From Nostoc sp. FACHB-152 (GTDB lineage: Bacteria > Cyanobacteriota > Cyanobacteriia > Cyanobacteriales > Nostocaceae), in NCBI RefSeq assembly GCF_014697475.1, contig NZ_JACJRV010000017.1, forward strand, positions 45,501 through 109,500: DNA of 64,000 bases. Reading direction: 5' to 3'. The notes under the pieces were generated by a model. The model did no database searches, was not told the origin of the DNA, and saw only the letters and a program-made list of their open reading frames with translations. A program made the position numbers and the translations under genes. Of the stretch, positions 46,120 through 53,367 are shown piece by piece. How positions within the stretch are numbered: the first letter of the stretch is position 1; each line of letters starts with the position of its first letter.

Positions 46120-46962
46120 ATGCCTCTGTATAAACTCGAAGAATTCGATCCGCAATACCGAGAAACATTTAGCGGTGATGATGTTAAAAGTTTGGATCTA
46201 TATACTGAGGGAGGAGTAAAAGTAGGTTCAGTTGCAGATGCTCTAGTTGACCAAGATGGGCGTTTTCGCTATCTGGTGATTGAAACAGACTTTGAGACTT
46301 TTGGTAAAAAAATATTACTACCAATCGGTCTGGCACGGATCAATTATGCAGTACAACGTGTATATGTTGATGGATTAAGTAAACAGCAAGTAGAAATGTT
46401 ACCTGAGTACAACGAAAACCTCATAGTTAATGCAGACTATGAAGAAAGTGTACGCGGTGTATTTCGTCCGGCTAACAGCGATTTAATTTATGATCGCAAC
46501 ACATATACTTACCAACAAGAACCTAATTTATACGATTTGAATGAGCAAAATCATCAAACTCTGAAATTGTATGAAGAACGGCTGATTGCGAATAAACGCC
46601 GTGTAAAAACCGGAGAAGTTGCTGTTGGTAAGCATATTGAAACTGAAACTGCAACAGTTACAGTCCCAGTAACAAAAGAACGTGTTGTTATTGAGCGAGT
46701 TCCAGCGACAGAAACAAGCACAGTTGTAGATGCTAACGAACTTCAGTTCCAAGAAGGTGAAGTAGCACGCATCGAAGTATACGAAGAAACACCAGAAATT
46801 CGCAAGGAAACATTTGTCCGCGAAGAAGTCCGAGTTACAAAATTAGTAGAGCGGGATACAGTAGAAGCTGAAGAGACAATTCGCCGAGAAGAGTTAGACA
46901 TTAACACCACAGGTGAATTGCATATAGATAATGCTGATACTACTAGAAATGAGTCTATTTAA
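46120..46962 (+). CDS. PRC-barrel plus DUF2382 (YsnF-like) stress protein, paralogue 1
   Basis: A 280-residue protein. Residues ~15-110 are a PRC-barrel (VKVGSVADALVDQDGRFRYLVIETDFETFGKKILLPIGLARI). Residues ~145-265 are DUF2382 (QTLKLYEERLIANKRRVKTGEVAVGKHIETETA, RVVIERVPA, VREEVRVTKLVERDTVEAEETIRREELD). Similar proteins in other bacteria (YsnF) are general-stress genes. The mechanism is unknown. It has no signal peptide. A terminator-type hairpin follows at 47020. It is first of three tandem relatives. Confidence 0.85.
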   Translation: MPLYKLEEFDPQYRETFSGDDVKSLDLYTEGGVKVGSVADALVDQDGRFRYLVIETDFETFGKKILLPIGLARINYAVQRVYVDGLSKQQVEMLPEYNENLIVNADYEESVRGVFRPANSDLIYDRNTYTYQQEPNLYDLNEQNHQTLKLYEERLIANKRRVKTGEVAVGKHIETETATVTVPVTKERVVIERVPATETSTVVDANELQFQEGEVARIEVYEETPEIRKETFVREEVRVTKLVERDTVEAEETIRREELDINTTGELHIDNADTTRNESI

Positions 46963-47019
46963 GTAAAGAATAGTAATCAACTCTATTCAATACTCAGATC
47001 ATAAATAAAACTTGGAAAA

Positions 47020-47060
47020 ACGTGTAGGTAGCTCCTAAATATCTACTTACACGTAATTTT
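47020..47060 (+). terminator. Terminator after DUF2382 paralogue 1
   Basis: ACGTGTAGGTAG pairs with CTACTTACACGT (one G-T pair) around an 11-base loop, followed by AATTTTTG. Confidence 0.7.
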
Positions 47061-47243
47061 TGCGTTATTAATAGAGGGTTATTAAACCCATAGCTAATAT
47101 CTAAATTTGCGTCAACAGAAAAATCTATCACTTTTGACAATATTTAATTAAGCTAATTATTTCGAGAGAAAGATGTATATTAATGAATAAATTTTTACAT
47201 TAAATAACAAGAGGGATTATAAAAGTTTCAGAGGTAAAATATA

Positions 47244-48149
47244 ATGGCTCTTTACAAATTGCATGATTTTGATCCAAGCTACCAAGATTCTTTTGAAGGT
47301 AATGATATTAAAGGTCTTGGTGTGTATACCGAAGGAAGCGATGAAAAAATCGGTACTGTTAATGATGTTTTAGTAGATGATGAAGGTCACTTCCGCTATT
47401 TAGTTGTTGATTTAGGCTTCTGGATTTTTGGTAAAAAGGTTTTATTGCCTGTAGGACGTACCCGCATTGATTACGGACGCGATCGCGTTTATGCAGTTGG
47501 TATGACCAGAGAACAAGCAGAAGACTTACCAGAATTTGATGAACGTCGCCTTGAGTACGATTATGAAGAAAGCGTACGTAATGTTTATCGCAATCCTAAA
47601 TACAGCACCACACCTCTAGACACAGCCACACCTTTAGAAGCATCTGCACCACTCGGTACAGCAGGTTATACAGCTGCATCATCTACACCAGCTACACCAA
47701 GCTTCAGCCGCGACACCTATAACTATGACCAAGAGCCTTCTTTGTATGGGTTAAATGACCGCGATCATCAAACCTTGAAACTTTATGAAGAACGCTTAGT
47801 TGCTAACAAGAGACGACAAAAAACTGGTGAAGTAGCAGTTGGTAAGCATATTGAAACCGAAACTGCACGGGTAGCAGTACCAGTAGAAAGAGAACACGTC
47901 GTTATAGAACGTATTACCCCAGAAGATGCTGGTAGAGCGGTTGCTCCTGGTGAAGCTAACTTCCGTGAAGGTGAAGTTGCACGTGTAGAAATCCATGAAG
48001 AGACTGCTGACATCCGTAAAGAAGCTTTTGTCCGCGAAGAAGTTAGAGTCAAAAAAGTAGTAGAACAAGATACTGTTGAAGCTCAAGAAACCATCCGCAG
48101 AGAAGAGCTAGATGTAAATGCTCCTGGTTTACCAATTGAAGAACGCTAA
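47244..48149 (+). CDS. PRC-barrel plus DUF2382 stress protein, paralogue 2
   Basis: A 301-residue close relative of the previous protein with the same order: PRC-barrel (IGTVNDVLVDDEGHFRYLVVD, WIFGKKVLLPVGRTRIDYG), then DUF2382 (HQTLKLYEERLVANKRRQKTG, EVAVGKHIETETARVAVPV, REEVRVKKVVEQDTVEAQET). The linker (~118-150) is longer and Thr/Pro/Ala-rich (TPLDTATPLEASAPLGTAGY), absent in paralogue 1. The adjacency and shared sequence show a tandem duplication; the different linker may alter domain spacing. It has its own promoter space (280 bases) and terminator (48181). Confidence 0.86.
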   Translation: MALYKLHDFDPSYQDSFEGNDIKGLGVYTEGSDEKIGTVNDVLVDDEGHFRYLVVDLGFWIFGKKVLLPVGRTRIDYGRDRVYAVGMTREQAEDLPEFDERRLEYDYEESVRNVYRNPKYSTTPLDTATPLEASAPLGTAGYTAASSTPATPSFSRDTYNYDQEPSLYGLNDRDHQTLKLYEERLVANKRRQKTGEVAVGKHIETETARVAVPVEREHVVIERITPEDAGRAVAPGEANFREGEVARVEIHEETADIRKEAFVREEVRVKKVVEQDTVEAQETIRREELDVNAPGLPIEER

Positions 48150-48180
48150 TTAAATTAATTAGCTATTAGCTGATTAGGTA

Positions 48181-48220
48181 AAGTACAGGTGAGGCTTTTT
48201 TATCAGCTTTACCTGTACTT
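48181..48220 (+). terminator. Terminator after DUF2382 paralogue 2
   Basis: AAGTACAGGT (48181-48190) and ACCTGTACTT (48211-48220) are perfect arms with a T-rich loop. It is 32 bases after the stop codon. Confidence 0.7.
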
Positions 48221-48262
48221 ATAATAAACACCTTTGCTTACAAAGCCATTTGGTTAATCATT

Positions 48263-49159
48263 ATGATTACGAATAGCCAACCGACAGCCAATAACCTGAA
48301 ACAAGTCAATACAAAATCTCGCATTCACAACTTATTAACAACCTTAAAAAGCAAGGTAGAAAATTTTGATGTTCTAGATAATCAAGGTCAACTGGTTGGC
48401 AAAGTTAGAGATTTAATTTCAGATAATCACCAGAGGCTAAATTTAGTAATATCTCAACCAAAAAAATCAATACAAGCAGGTGAAAAAACCGTAGGTAAAC
48501 CTGACTATGCCCTTGTATGGAGTAAAAAAATTCAAAGAGTAGATAATATAAAAAAATCAATATTTTTAAATGTAAACATATCACAAATTAAATATATGTC
48601 TGAAGAGTCTAAATCACCAATCGCAGGGTATGGTATGTTACCAAATAACTCACCGGAACATGAGCAATTGAATCATTCCGAGGTCGTAAAAGGCATTTCA
48701 GAAGAGACTTCTGAAGAAAAAATTGTTCGTCTTTTAGAAGAAAAGTTAGTAGTTAACAGCAGTATTCACAAAATTGGTGAGGTTATTGTTCGCAAAGAAA
48801 TTGAAACGCGGATGGTACAAGTTCCTGTCCGGCGTGAAAAATTAATTGTGGAACAAGTTAGCCCGTCTCACAAACAACTTGCCGAAATTAATTTATCCTC
48901 AGAAGAACTTTCTAATATTACATTAACGGAAGTCGATGGTATAACAGTTAGCAATTTTGCTGGTGATTTAACCGTGACGGGAGACTTTGATTCCCCTAAA
49001 ATAGCCAGCTTACTTTTGAATGCGATCGCTCTTGAAAACAATCATGGATGTCAACGAGTGCGAGTTTCTATTATGTGCGATGATGACTCATACAAACAAA
49101 AATATCAGGAGTGGTTTGACCGTTGCTCTAAAGGTCAAACACCTGATTTTATACAATAA
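48263..49159 (+). CDS. Diverged DUF2382 protein with C-terminal extension, paralogue 3
   Basis: A 298-residue protein. A PRC-barrel-like stretch (~30-105: VENFDVLDNQGQLVGKVRDLISD) precedes a shortened DUF2382 core (~150-205: VRLLEEKLVVNSSIHKIGEV, VRKEIETRMVQVPVRREKLIVEQV). In place of the second DUF2382 half is a ~90-residue tail (ITLTEVDGITVSNFAGDLTVTGDFDSPKIASLLLNAIALENN) that I cannot assign. It is therefore the most diverged of the three. A good terminator follows at 49181. Confidence 0.75.
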   Translation: MITNSQPTANNLKQVNTKSRIHNLLTTLKSKVENFDVLDNQGQLVGKVRDLISDNHQRLNLVISQPKKSIQAGEKTVGKPDYALVWSKKIQRVDNIKKSIFLNVNISQIKYMSEESKSPIAGYGMLPNNSPEHEQLNHSEVVKGISEETSEEKIVRLLEEKLVVNSSIHKIGEVIVRKEIETRMVQVPVRREKLIVEQVSPSHKQLAEINLSSEELSNITLTEVDGITVSNFAGDLTVTGDFDSPKIASLLLNAIALENNHGCQRVRVSIMCDDDSYKQKYQEWFDRCSKGQTPDFIQ

Positions 49160-49180
49160 GTTTCTAGCAGACGATTGAAT

Positions 49181-49211
49181 AGTAGGGTGATTAATTTTAC
49201 CCTACTTTTTT
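49181..49211 (+). terminator. Rho-independent terminator after the DUF2382 cluster
   Basis: AGTAGGGT and ACCCTACT arms with a ten-base loop followed by a six-base T-run, 22 bases after the third stop codon. Confidence 0.85.
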
Positions 49212-49381
49212 GTATCCTCATAACTGTTAAGGTTCCAACTCTTAACGAAGTAGTTTGTCAATTAAAGAGGATTACTAAGTTGCTGTGCAATATAGCGTTT
49301 TTTAGTCTAGTGAGGTACAGTAAAGCAATTTTGAATGTCATTTAAGGAGACTTTAGTAAAAGCAGTTTCAATCGATGAAAG

Positions 49382-49630
49382 CTAAGTCGGGGTAACTTTT
49401 AGCACTGATAGAGCGTAGTAGATTTTTAATTTTTGACCACAGTTAGAGCATTCTTGGCTTGTACCCTTTGGGTTGACAGTTATCACTTTTAAACCAGCAT
49501 TTTCGGCTTTGTGTGAAAGTATTGTTACAAACTGTCCCCATCCAGCGTGTTTTAGATATAAATAAGTCCGCGCTGCTTTTAATGATGCACGACGTAAGTT
49601 TGGTTTGTAAGCTTCAAAAGCTGGAAGCAT
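49382..49630 (-). pseudogene. TnpB (IS200/IS605-type) C-terminal remnant
   Basis: An 82-residue frame in which HAGWGQFVTILSHKAENAGLKVITVNPKGTSQECSNCGQK matches the end of TnpB: the RuvC-III-side helix and first CxxC of the zinc finger. The second CxxC and the rest of the protein are missing, and the N-terminal 30 residues look unrelated. No IS200/IS605 ends were recognised. It is a dead fragment next to a tRNA gene. Confidence 0.75.
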
Positions 49631-49667
49631 AAGCTTGCCATCGGGGCAAAATTATGAGTAAAGTTAA

Positions 49668-49692
49668 AAAACCCGCCACGTGGACGGGTTTT
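49668..49692 (-). terminator. Terminator of the tRNA-Val gene
   Basis: AAAACCCG and CGGGTTTT with the palindromic CCACGTGG core form a strong stem; on the minus strand six T residues follow. It lies eight bases beyond the tRNA 3' end. Confidence 0.85.
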
Positions 49693-49700
49693 ATAAAAAT

Positions 49701-49772
<72 letters not shown>

Positions 49773-49864
49773 GTCAATTTCACTAACAATCAATATAGCA
49801 AAATATTTTGAATCGCGCTAGTATTTTTGAGAAAAAATTTTTAAGTATTTTTGAGAACCTCTAA

Positions 49865-50473
49865 ATGCCCTCTGGTCGGACGCACGATCGCATTACTATT
49901 TGGGCTTTGCCGTTGGTGGCGGGTGTGACTTTCTGGCAGTCACGCAGTAGCAGTGTGACTTTGCTGGTCGCAGGCGGGTTTATGTTTGGCGGTCTGATGT
50001 TTGGCCCTGACCTGGATATTTACTCTCGCCAATACCAACGCTGGGGCTTCTTGCGTTGGATTTGGCTACCTTATCAAAAAAGCCTACGTCATCGTTCTTT
50101 TTTATCTCACGGGCCGATTATTGGCACAACGCTGCGGGTGCTGTATCTTTCATGCTTGCTGGCTGTTACCGCCTTTGTCGCCTTGGTAGTGGTCGAAAAG
50201 CTAGGAAATATCGCATTTAATTGGCAAGTTTTGGGCAAAAATGTTGAGCGATCGCTTGTTAGTTATGGTACAGAATTTCTCGCCTTGTTTCTGGGGTTAG
50301 AACTTGGGGCCATGAGCCATTCTCTCAGTGATTGGAGCGGTTCAGCATACAAGCGAATGCAAAAGCAGGGGGTTCGGGGTTTATTTCCCACTAGCAAAGC
50401 CAAAAAACGTAAGGTATCAAGCCGCAGCCGTCGAACTAAACCCAAACCCAGCAGCCGAAAACCAAAGTTGTAA
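49865..50473 (+). CDS. DUF2227 membrane metal-binding-type protein
   Basis: A 202-residue protein of the cyanobacterial DUF2227 family. SGRTHDRITIW at the N-terminus, GGLMFGPDLDIYSRQYQRWGFLRWIWLPYQKSLRHRSFLSHGPI and GLELGAMSHSLSDW provide several conserved His and Asp residues that could hold metal. About three hydrophobic segments (~15-30, 33-48 and 95-120) point to the membrane. The C-terminal ~30 residues are strongly basic (KAKKRKVSSRSRRTKPKP). Function is unknown. It follows the tRNA, in the opposite direction. Confidence 0.83.
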   Translation: MPSGRTHDRITIWALPLVAGVTFWQSRSSSVTLLVAGGFMFGGLMFGPDLDIYSRQYQRWGFLRWIWLPYQKSLRHRSFLSHGPIIGTTLRVLYLSCLLAVTAFVALVVVEKLGNIAFNWQVLGKNVERSLVSYGTEFLALFLGLELGAMSHSLSDWSGSAYKRMQKQGVRGLFPTSKAKKRKVSSRSRRTKPKPSSRKPKL

Positions 50474-50503
50474 TAATGTCCTATCAATTAATGTAAATTA
50501 CCT

Positions 50504-51766
50504 ATGCCTCTATATTGCATTTGTCTTTTATGGACTACCTTGCTAACAACAAATTTGCTCTTTCCTCAATTAGCGTTAGCAGAAATTAAACATGATATAT
50601 TACCTTTAGCTCAAGTCCAGTCCGTATCTAAATCTATATCACCTAAACAGGCTATAGCGAGATTATTTACAAGCGAACAAATACAGACAGAGTGGTTTGC
50701 TTCCGAGTTTTTAACGCAAATTCCTATAGAACGAATACGGCAAGTAGTTAATAGTTTAAAAAGCCAATTAGGAAATTATGTAGAAGTAGAAAATAATGGA
50801 CAAGATTACTTGGTTGTTTTTAGTCAAGCTTCAGTACCAACTAAAATCGTGCTGAATAACAAAGGACAGATTGCAGGTTTGCTATTTCAGCCACCACAAG
50901 CTAAAGTCATTGATTTAAAAGCTGCGATCGCCGGATTTCAAGCTTTACCTGGAAATGTCAGTTTTTTAGTTCAAGAAGGCACAGCAGTAAAAGCAGCATT
51001 AAATACTCAAACACCCTTAGCAGTTGGTTCAGCATTTAAACTAGCCGTTCTGAAAGCACTACAATCAGAAATTAACTCTGGTAAGCGAATGTGGCAGGAT
51101 GTAGTACAACTAGAACCTAGCCAGAAAAGTTTACCATCAGGAATGCTGCAAACCTGGCCAGATGGAGCATATTTGACAGTACAAACTCTTGCAGCTTTAA
51201 TGATTTCTCTCAGCGATAATACAGCAACAGATATATTAATTAACTTGCTTGGCAGAGAGCCAATTGAAGTTATTTCACCTCGTAATCGTCCCTTCTTAAC
51301 TACTCGTGAATTATTTATTTTGAAAGGTTCGCGTAATCGAAAATTGCTGAAGCGTTATCAGACAAGTAATGAAGCTCAACGTCGCACCATCCTGAAAGAA
51401 TTGATAAAAAAACCGCTTCCTGATGTACGTGAATTTGAGGGGACTAATCCAGTTGCTCTTGATGTGGAATGGTTTTTTACAGCCGAGGAACTTTGTGGAT
51501 TAATGAAAGAAGTTGCTGACTTACCATTAATGAGTATCAATCCGGGAGTTGCTAATCCTAATGATTGGCGGCGGGTGGCTTTTAAAGGTGGTTCTGAACC
51601 TGGGGTTCTTAATCTCACAACTTGGTTAGAAGCCAAGAATGGTAAAAATTATTGTGTAGCTGCAACTTGGAATAACAGCAATGCCCCTGTAGAAGAATCA
51701 AAATTTATGGCATTGTATAGTGGCGTAATTACTAATCTTGCATCGAAGGTAGAGGCTAGAGACTAG
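50504..51766 (+). CDS. Exported serine hydrolase, class A beta-lactamase fold
   Basis: A 420-residue protein with a signal peptide (residues ~3-27). Active-site motifs of the serine beta-lactamase/DD-peptidase fold are complete: SxxK at Ser176-Lys179 (VGSAFKLAVLKAL), SDN at 237-239 (ISLSDNTATD) and KGG near residue 364 (AFKGGSEPGVLNL). A preceding ~110-residue domain (IERIRQVVNSLKSQLGNYVEV...) resembles the Cpf/ORF-type cystatin-like module seen in related hydrolases. It may be a penicillinase or a cell-wall peptidase/esterase; resistance is not implied. It starts 31 bases after the DUF2227 gene. Confidence 0.86.
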   Translation: MPLYCICLLWTTLLTTNLLFPQLALAEIKHDILPLAQVQSVSKSISPKQAIARLFTSEQIQTEWFASEFLTQIPIERIRQVVNSLKSQLGNYVEVENNGQDYLVVFSQASVPTKIVLNNKGQIAGLLFQPPQAKVIDLKAAIAGFQALPGNVSFLVQEGTAVKAALNTQTPLAVGSAFKLAVLKALQSEINSGKRMWQDVVQLEPSQKSLPSGMLQTWPDGAYLTVQTLAALMISLSDNTATDILINLLGREPIEVISPRNRPFLTTRELFILKGSRNRKLLKRYQTSNEAQRRTILKELIKKPLPDVREFEGTNPVALDVEWFFTAEELCGLMKEVADLPLMSINPGVANPNDWRRVAFKGGSEPGVLNLTTWLEAKNGKNYCVAATWNNSNAPVEESKFMALYSGVITNLASKVEARD

Positions 51767-51920
51767 AGACTAGAGACTAGGAGCTAGATTAAGAGAGCTT
51801 TTGATGTTTGGTTTTTGGTTTTTGCTATGAGTGACTGTCTTGAGAAAGTTCTGAGTTCTGATAAATCACGAGTAAATAAGACTACTCTCTAGCCCTTATT
51901 CCTCAGCCCCTAGCCTCTTT

Positions 51921-52691
51921 TCAATAAAACAATTTAAACCTAGCTAACTGAGCTTCTATTGCTTTCGTCAGAATTTTATTCAGTTCGGTACTATTTTTAA
52001 ATTGCAGAATTTGTTGTGTAGGTAAATCAAAAGAAACTTGCCCCTCTAAATCTGGGCGTTGCATATGTGCTAGCAAAATTTGTTCGGAGCGTTTACTTTG
52101 AATTGCATAACCAATTTCTACGCAGACATTAGGGCTAGGAATTAATTTTTGAGTTTCTTTACCATCGATGCTAGCAATAGGTGTAGTATCTGCAATAAAT
52201 AATAGACTCTTACGGATTTTTCGCATCATGGTGCGATTTAATCTCAGAGGCCCTTCACTAGGCCGATAAGATTCTACTAATGTTAAAGGAAGGCGCGATC
52301 GCGTATTCAATTTTTCTAAACTGTTTTGCAACCCTTCTCGCAAAGCATCACTAGCTGTGGGATATTCAGTTTGATAGCAGAAAAAAATTGTTGGGTCTAA
52401 TTGTGCTAAAAGTGATTGTTTAGTGAAATAAATTTCATGACTAATTAAATCGATATTGGCTACACAATAACCGCCGCTACCTTCAACATAAAACTCAATA
52501 TTTTCGCCTTCTAGATAACGCCCAAACCAAACTGATCTTTTTACTTCGTCACTGTCTTCTAAAAAGTCAGCCCGCAGTGCCGATCTCAGCAAGCTTTTTT
52601 TACTGAGACGAATATCTGGTGGACGTTTTTCCAATTCTGCAATTGGCTCATAATCTTGAAGATACCATGCTCTGAGCGCAATAATTGACAT
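51921..52691 (-). CDS. Protein with C-terminal TIR-like/deoxyribosyltransferase-like domain
   Basis: A 256-residue soluble protein with no signal. The C-terminal part carries RKSLLFIADTTPI (~160-172) and PSPNVCVEIGYAIQSKRSEQILLA (185-208), which matches the [N]PNV-x-x-E-[LI]-G-x-A motif of TIR-like nucleotide-binding and nucleoside 2-deoxyribosyltransferase-fold proteins; Glu192 would be the catalytic acid. The N-terminal ~100 residues (LEDSDEVKRSVWFGRYLEGENIEFYVEGSGGY) look like a separate beta-rich domain. NAD+ or nucleoside cleavage, or simple ligand binding, is possible. No defence partner gene is adjacent, so role is open. Confidence 0.65.
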   Translation of the reverse strand: MSIIALRAWYLQDYEPIAELEKRPPDIRLSKKSLLRSALRADFLEDSDEVKRSVWFGRYLEGENIEFYVEGSGGYCVANIDLISHEIYFTKQSLLAQLDPTIFFCYQTEYPTASDALREGLQNSLEKLNTRSRLPLTLVESYRPSEGPLRLNRTMMRKIRKSLLFIADTTPIASIDGKETQKLIPSPNVCVEIGYAIQSKRSEQILLAHMQRPDLEGQVSFDLPTQQILQFKNSTELNKILTKAIEAQLARFKLFY

Positions 52692-53367
52692 AAGGCGCTA
52701 TTTTATCTGTCTGTATTATTTAACTGTCTATTTAACTTTATATAAGCTTACACCGATTACCCTGAACACAACAACACCCAAGCATCTACTAGCTTTATTT
52801 ATTTCCTCCTCTTGTTTCTTCTAGGTAGGGATGTAATCTATTTCACCACTCAAAACAAGCAATGAAAACCAGTTACAGCGCCCCCTGATTTTCAATAATT
52901 TGAGGAAATATCAGCGTTCGCGTTGGGTGTTGTTGGTTTTGAACGAGACAGATGTGAATTCAACAGCGTTTTACCTCTTTTTTAACTTGTACATCTAGCT
53001 GTTTTATCTGCCAGGGAAGCTCAGTGGCTTCATTTATTAAATTAGCATCACTATATTCCTAGAATTTCTTTTGCAATCAAACTTTACTTTTAATATTAGA
53101 ATTACAGAAATTAAGAGCGAAACAATTGGGCTGGGCCTCATAACGAAACGCCAAGTTGGGAAATTTTAGCTTGGCAATTTCTCAGCTATATTTACTTTTT
53201 TAAACATTATTGAATAACTGTAAAAATATAAGGCATCTACCGCTATAGCCGTCCTTGTAGGAGATTCAAAAAAATCTATTGCCTATTGCCTCTTCCCTAT
53301 TGCCTGCCTCCATAAGCAGTTTGTAAATCAAATAGGATAGCTATATTACTAACGTCTCTGCGCCTGC
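52692..53367. other. 676-base spacer with a family B repeat
   Basis: Upstream of the TIR-like gene (-) and downstream of the three-GAF kinase (-). Apart from the repeat at 53244-53345 there is only AT-rich, Gln/Leu-poor sequence with no supported ORF. Confidence 0.55.
53244..53345. repeat. Interspersed repeat family B, copy 1
   Basis: 102 bases starting TATAGCCGTCCTTGTAGGAG and ending AAATCAAATAGGATAGCTATA; the ends are imperfect inverted repeats. The core CCTATTGCC...GCAGTTTGTAAAT recurs at 58620-58697. Confidence 0.65.

Noticed and set aside
49382..49630. Considered as a functional TnpB or omega-RNA locus
   Set aside because: Most of the RuvC core and second zinc-finger pair are missing, and no right-end RNA structure was recognised.
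50504..51766. Considered as an antibiotic-resistance beta-lactamase
   Set aside because: The motifs fit the fold, but cyanobacterial homologues are common chromosomal serine hydrolases; resistance cannot be inferred.
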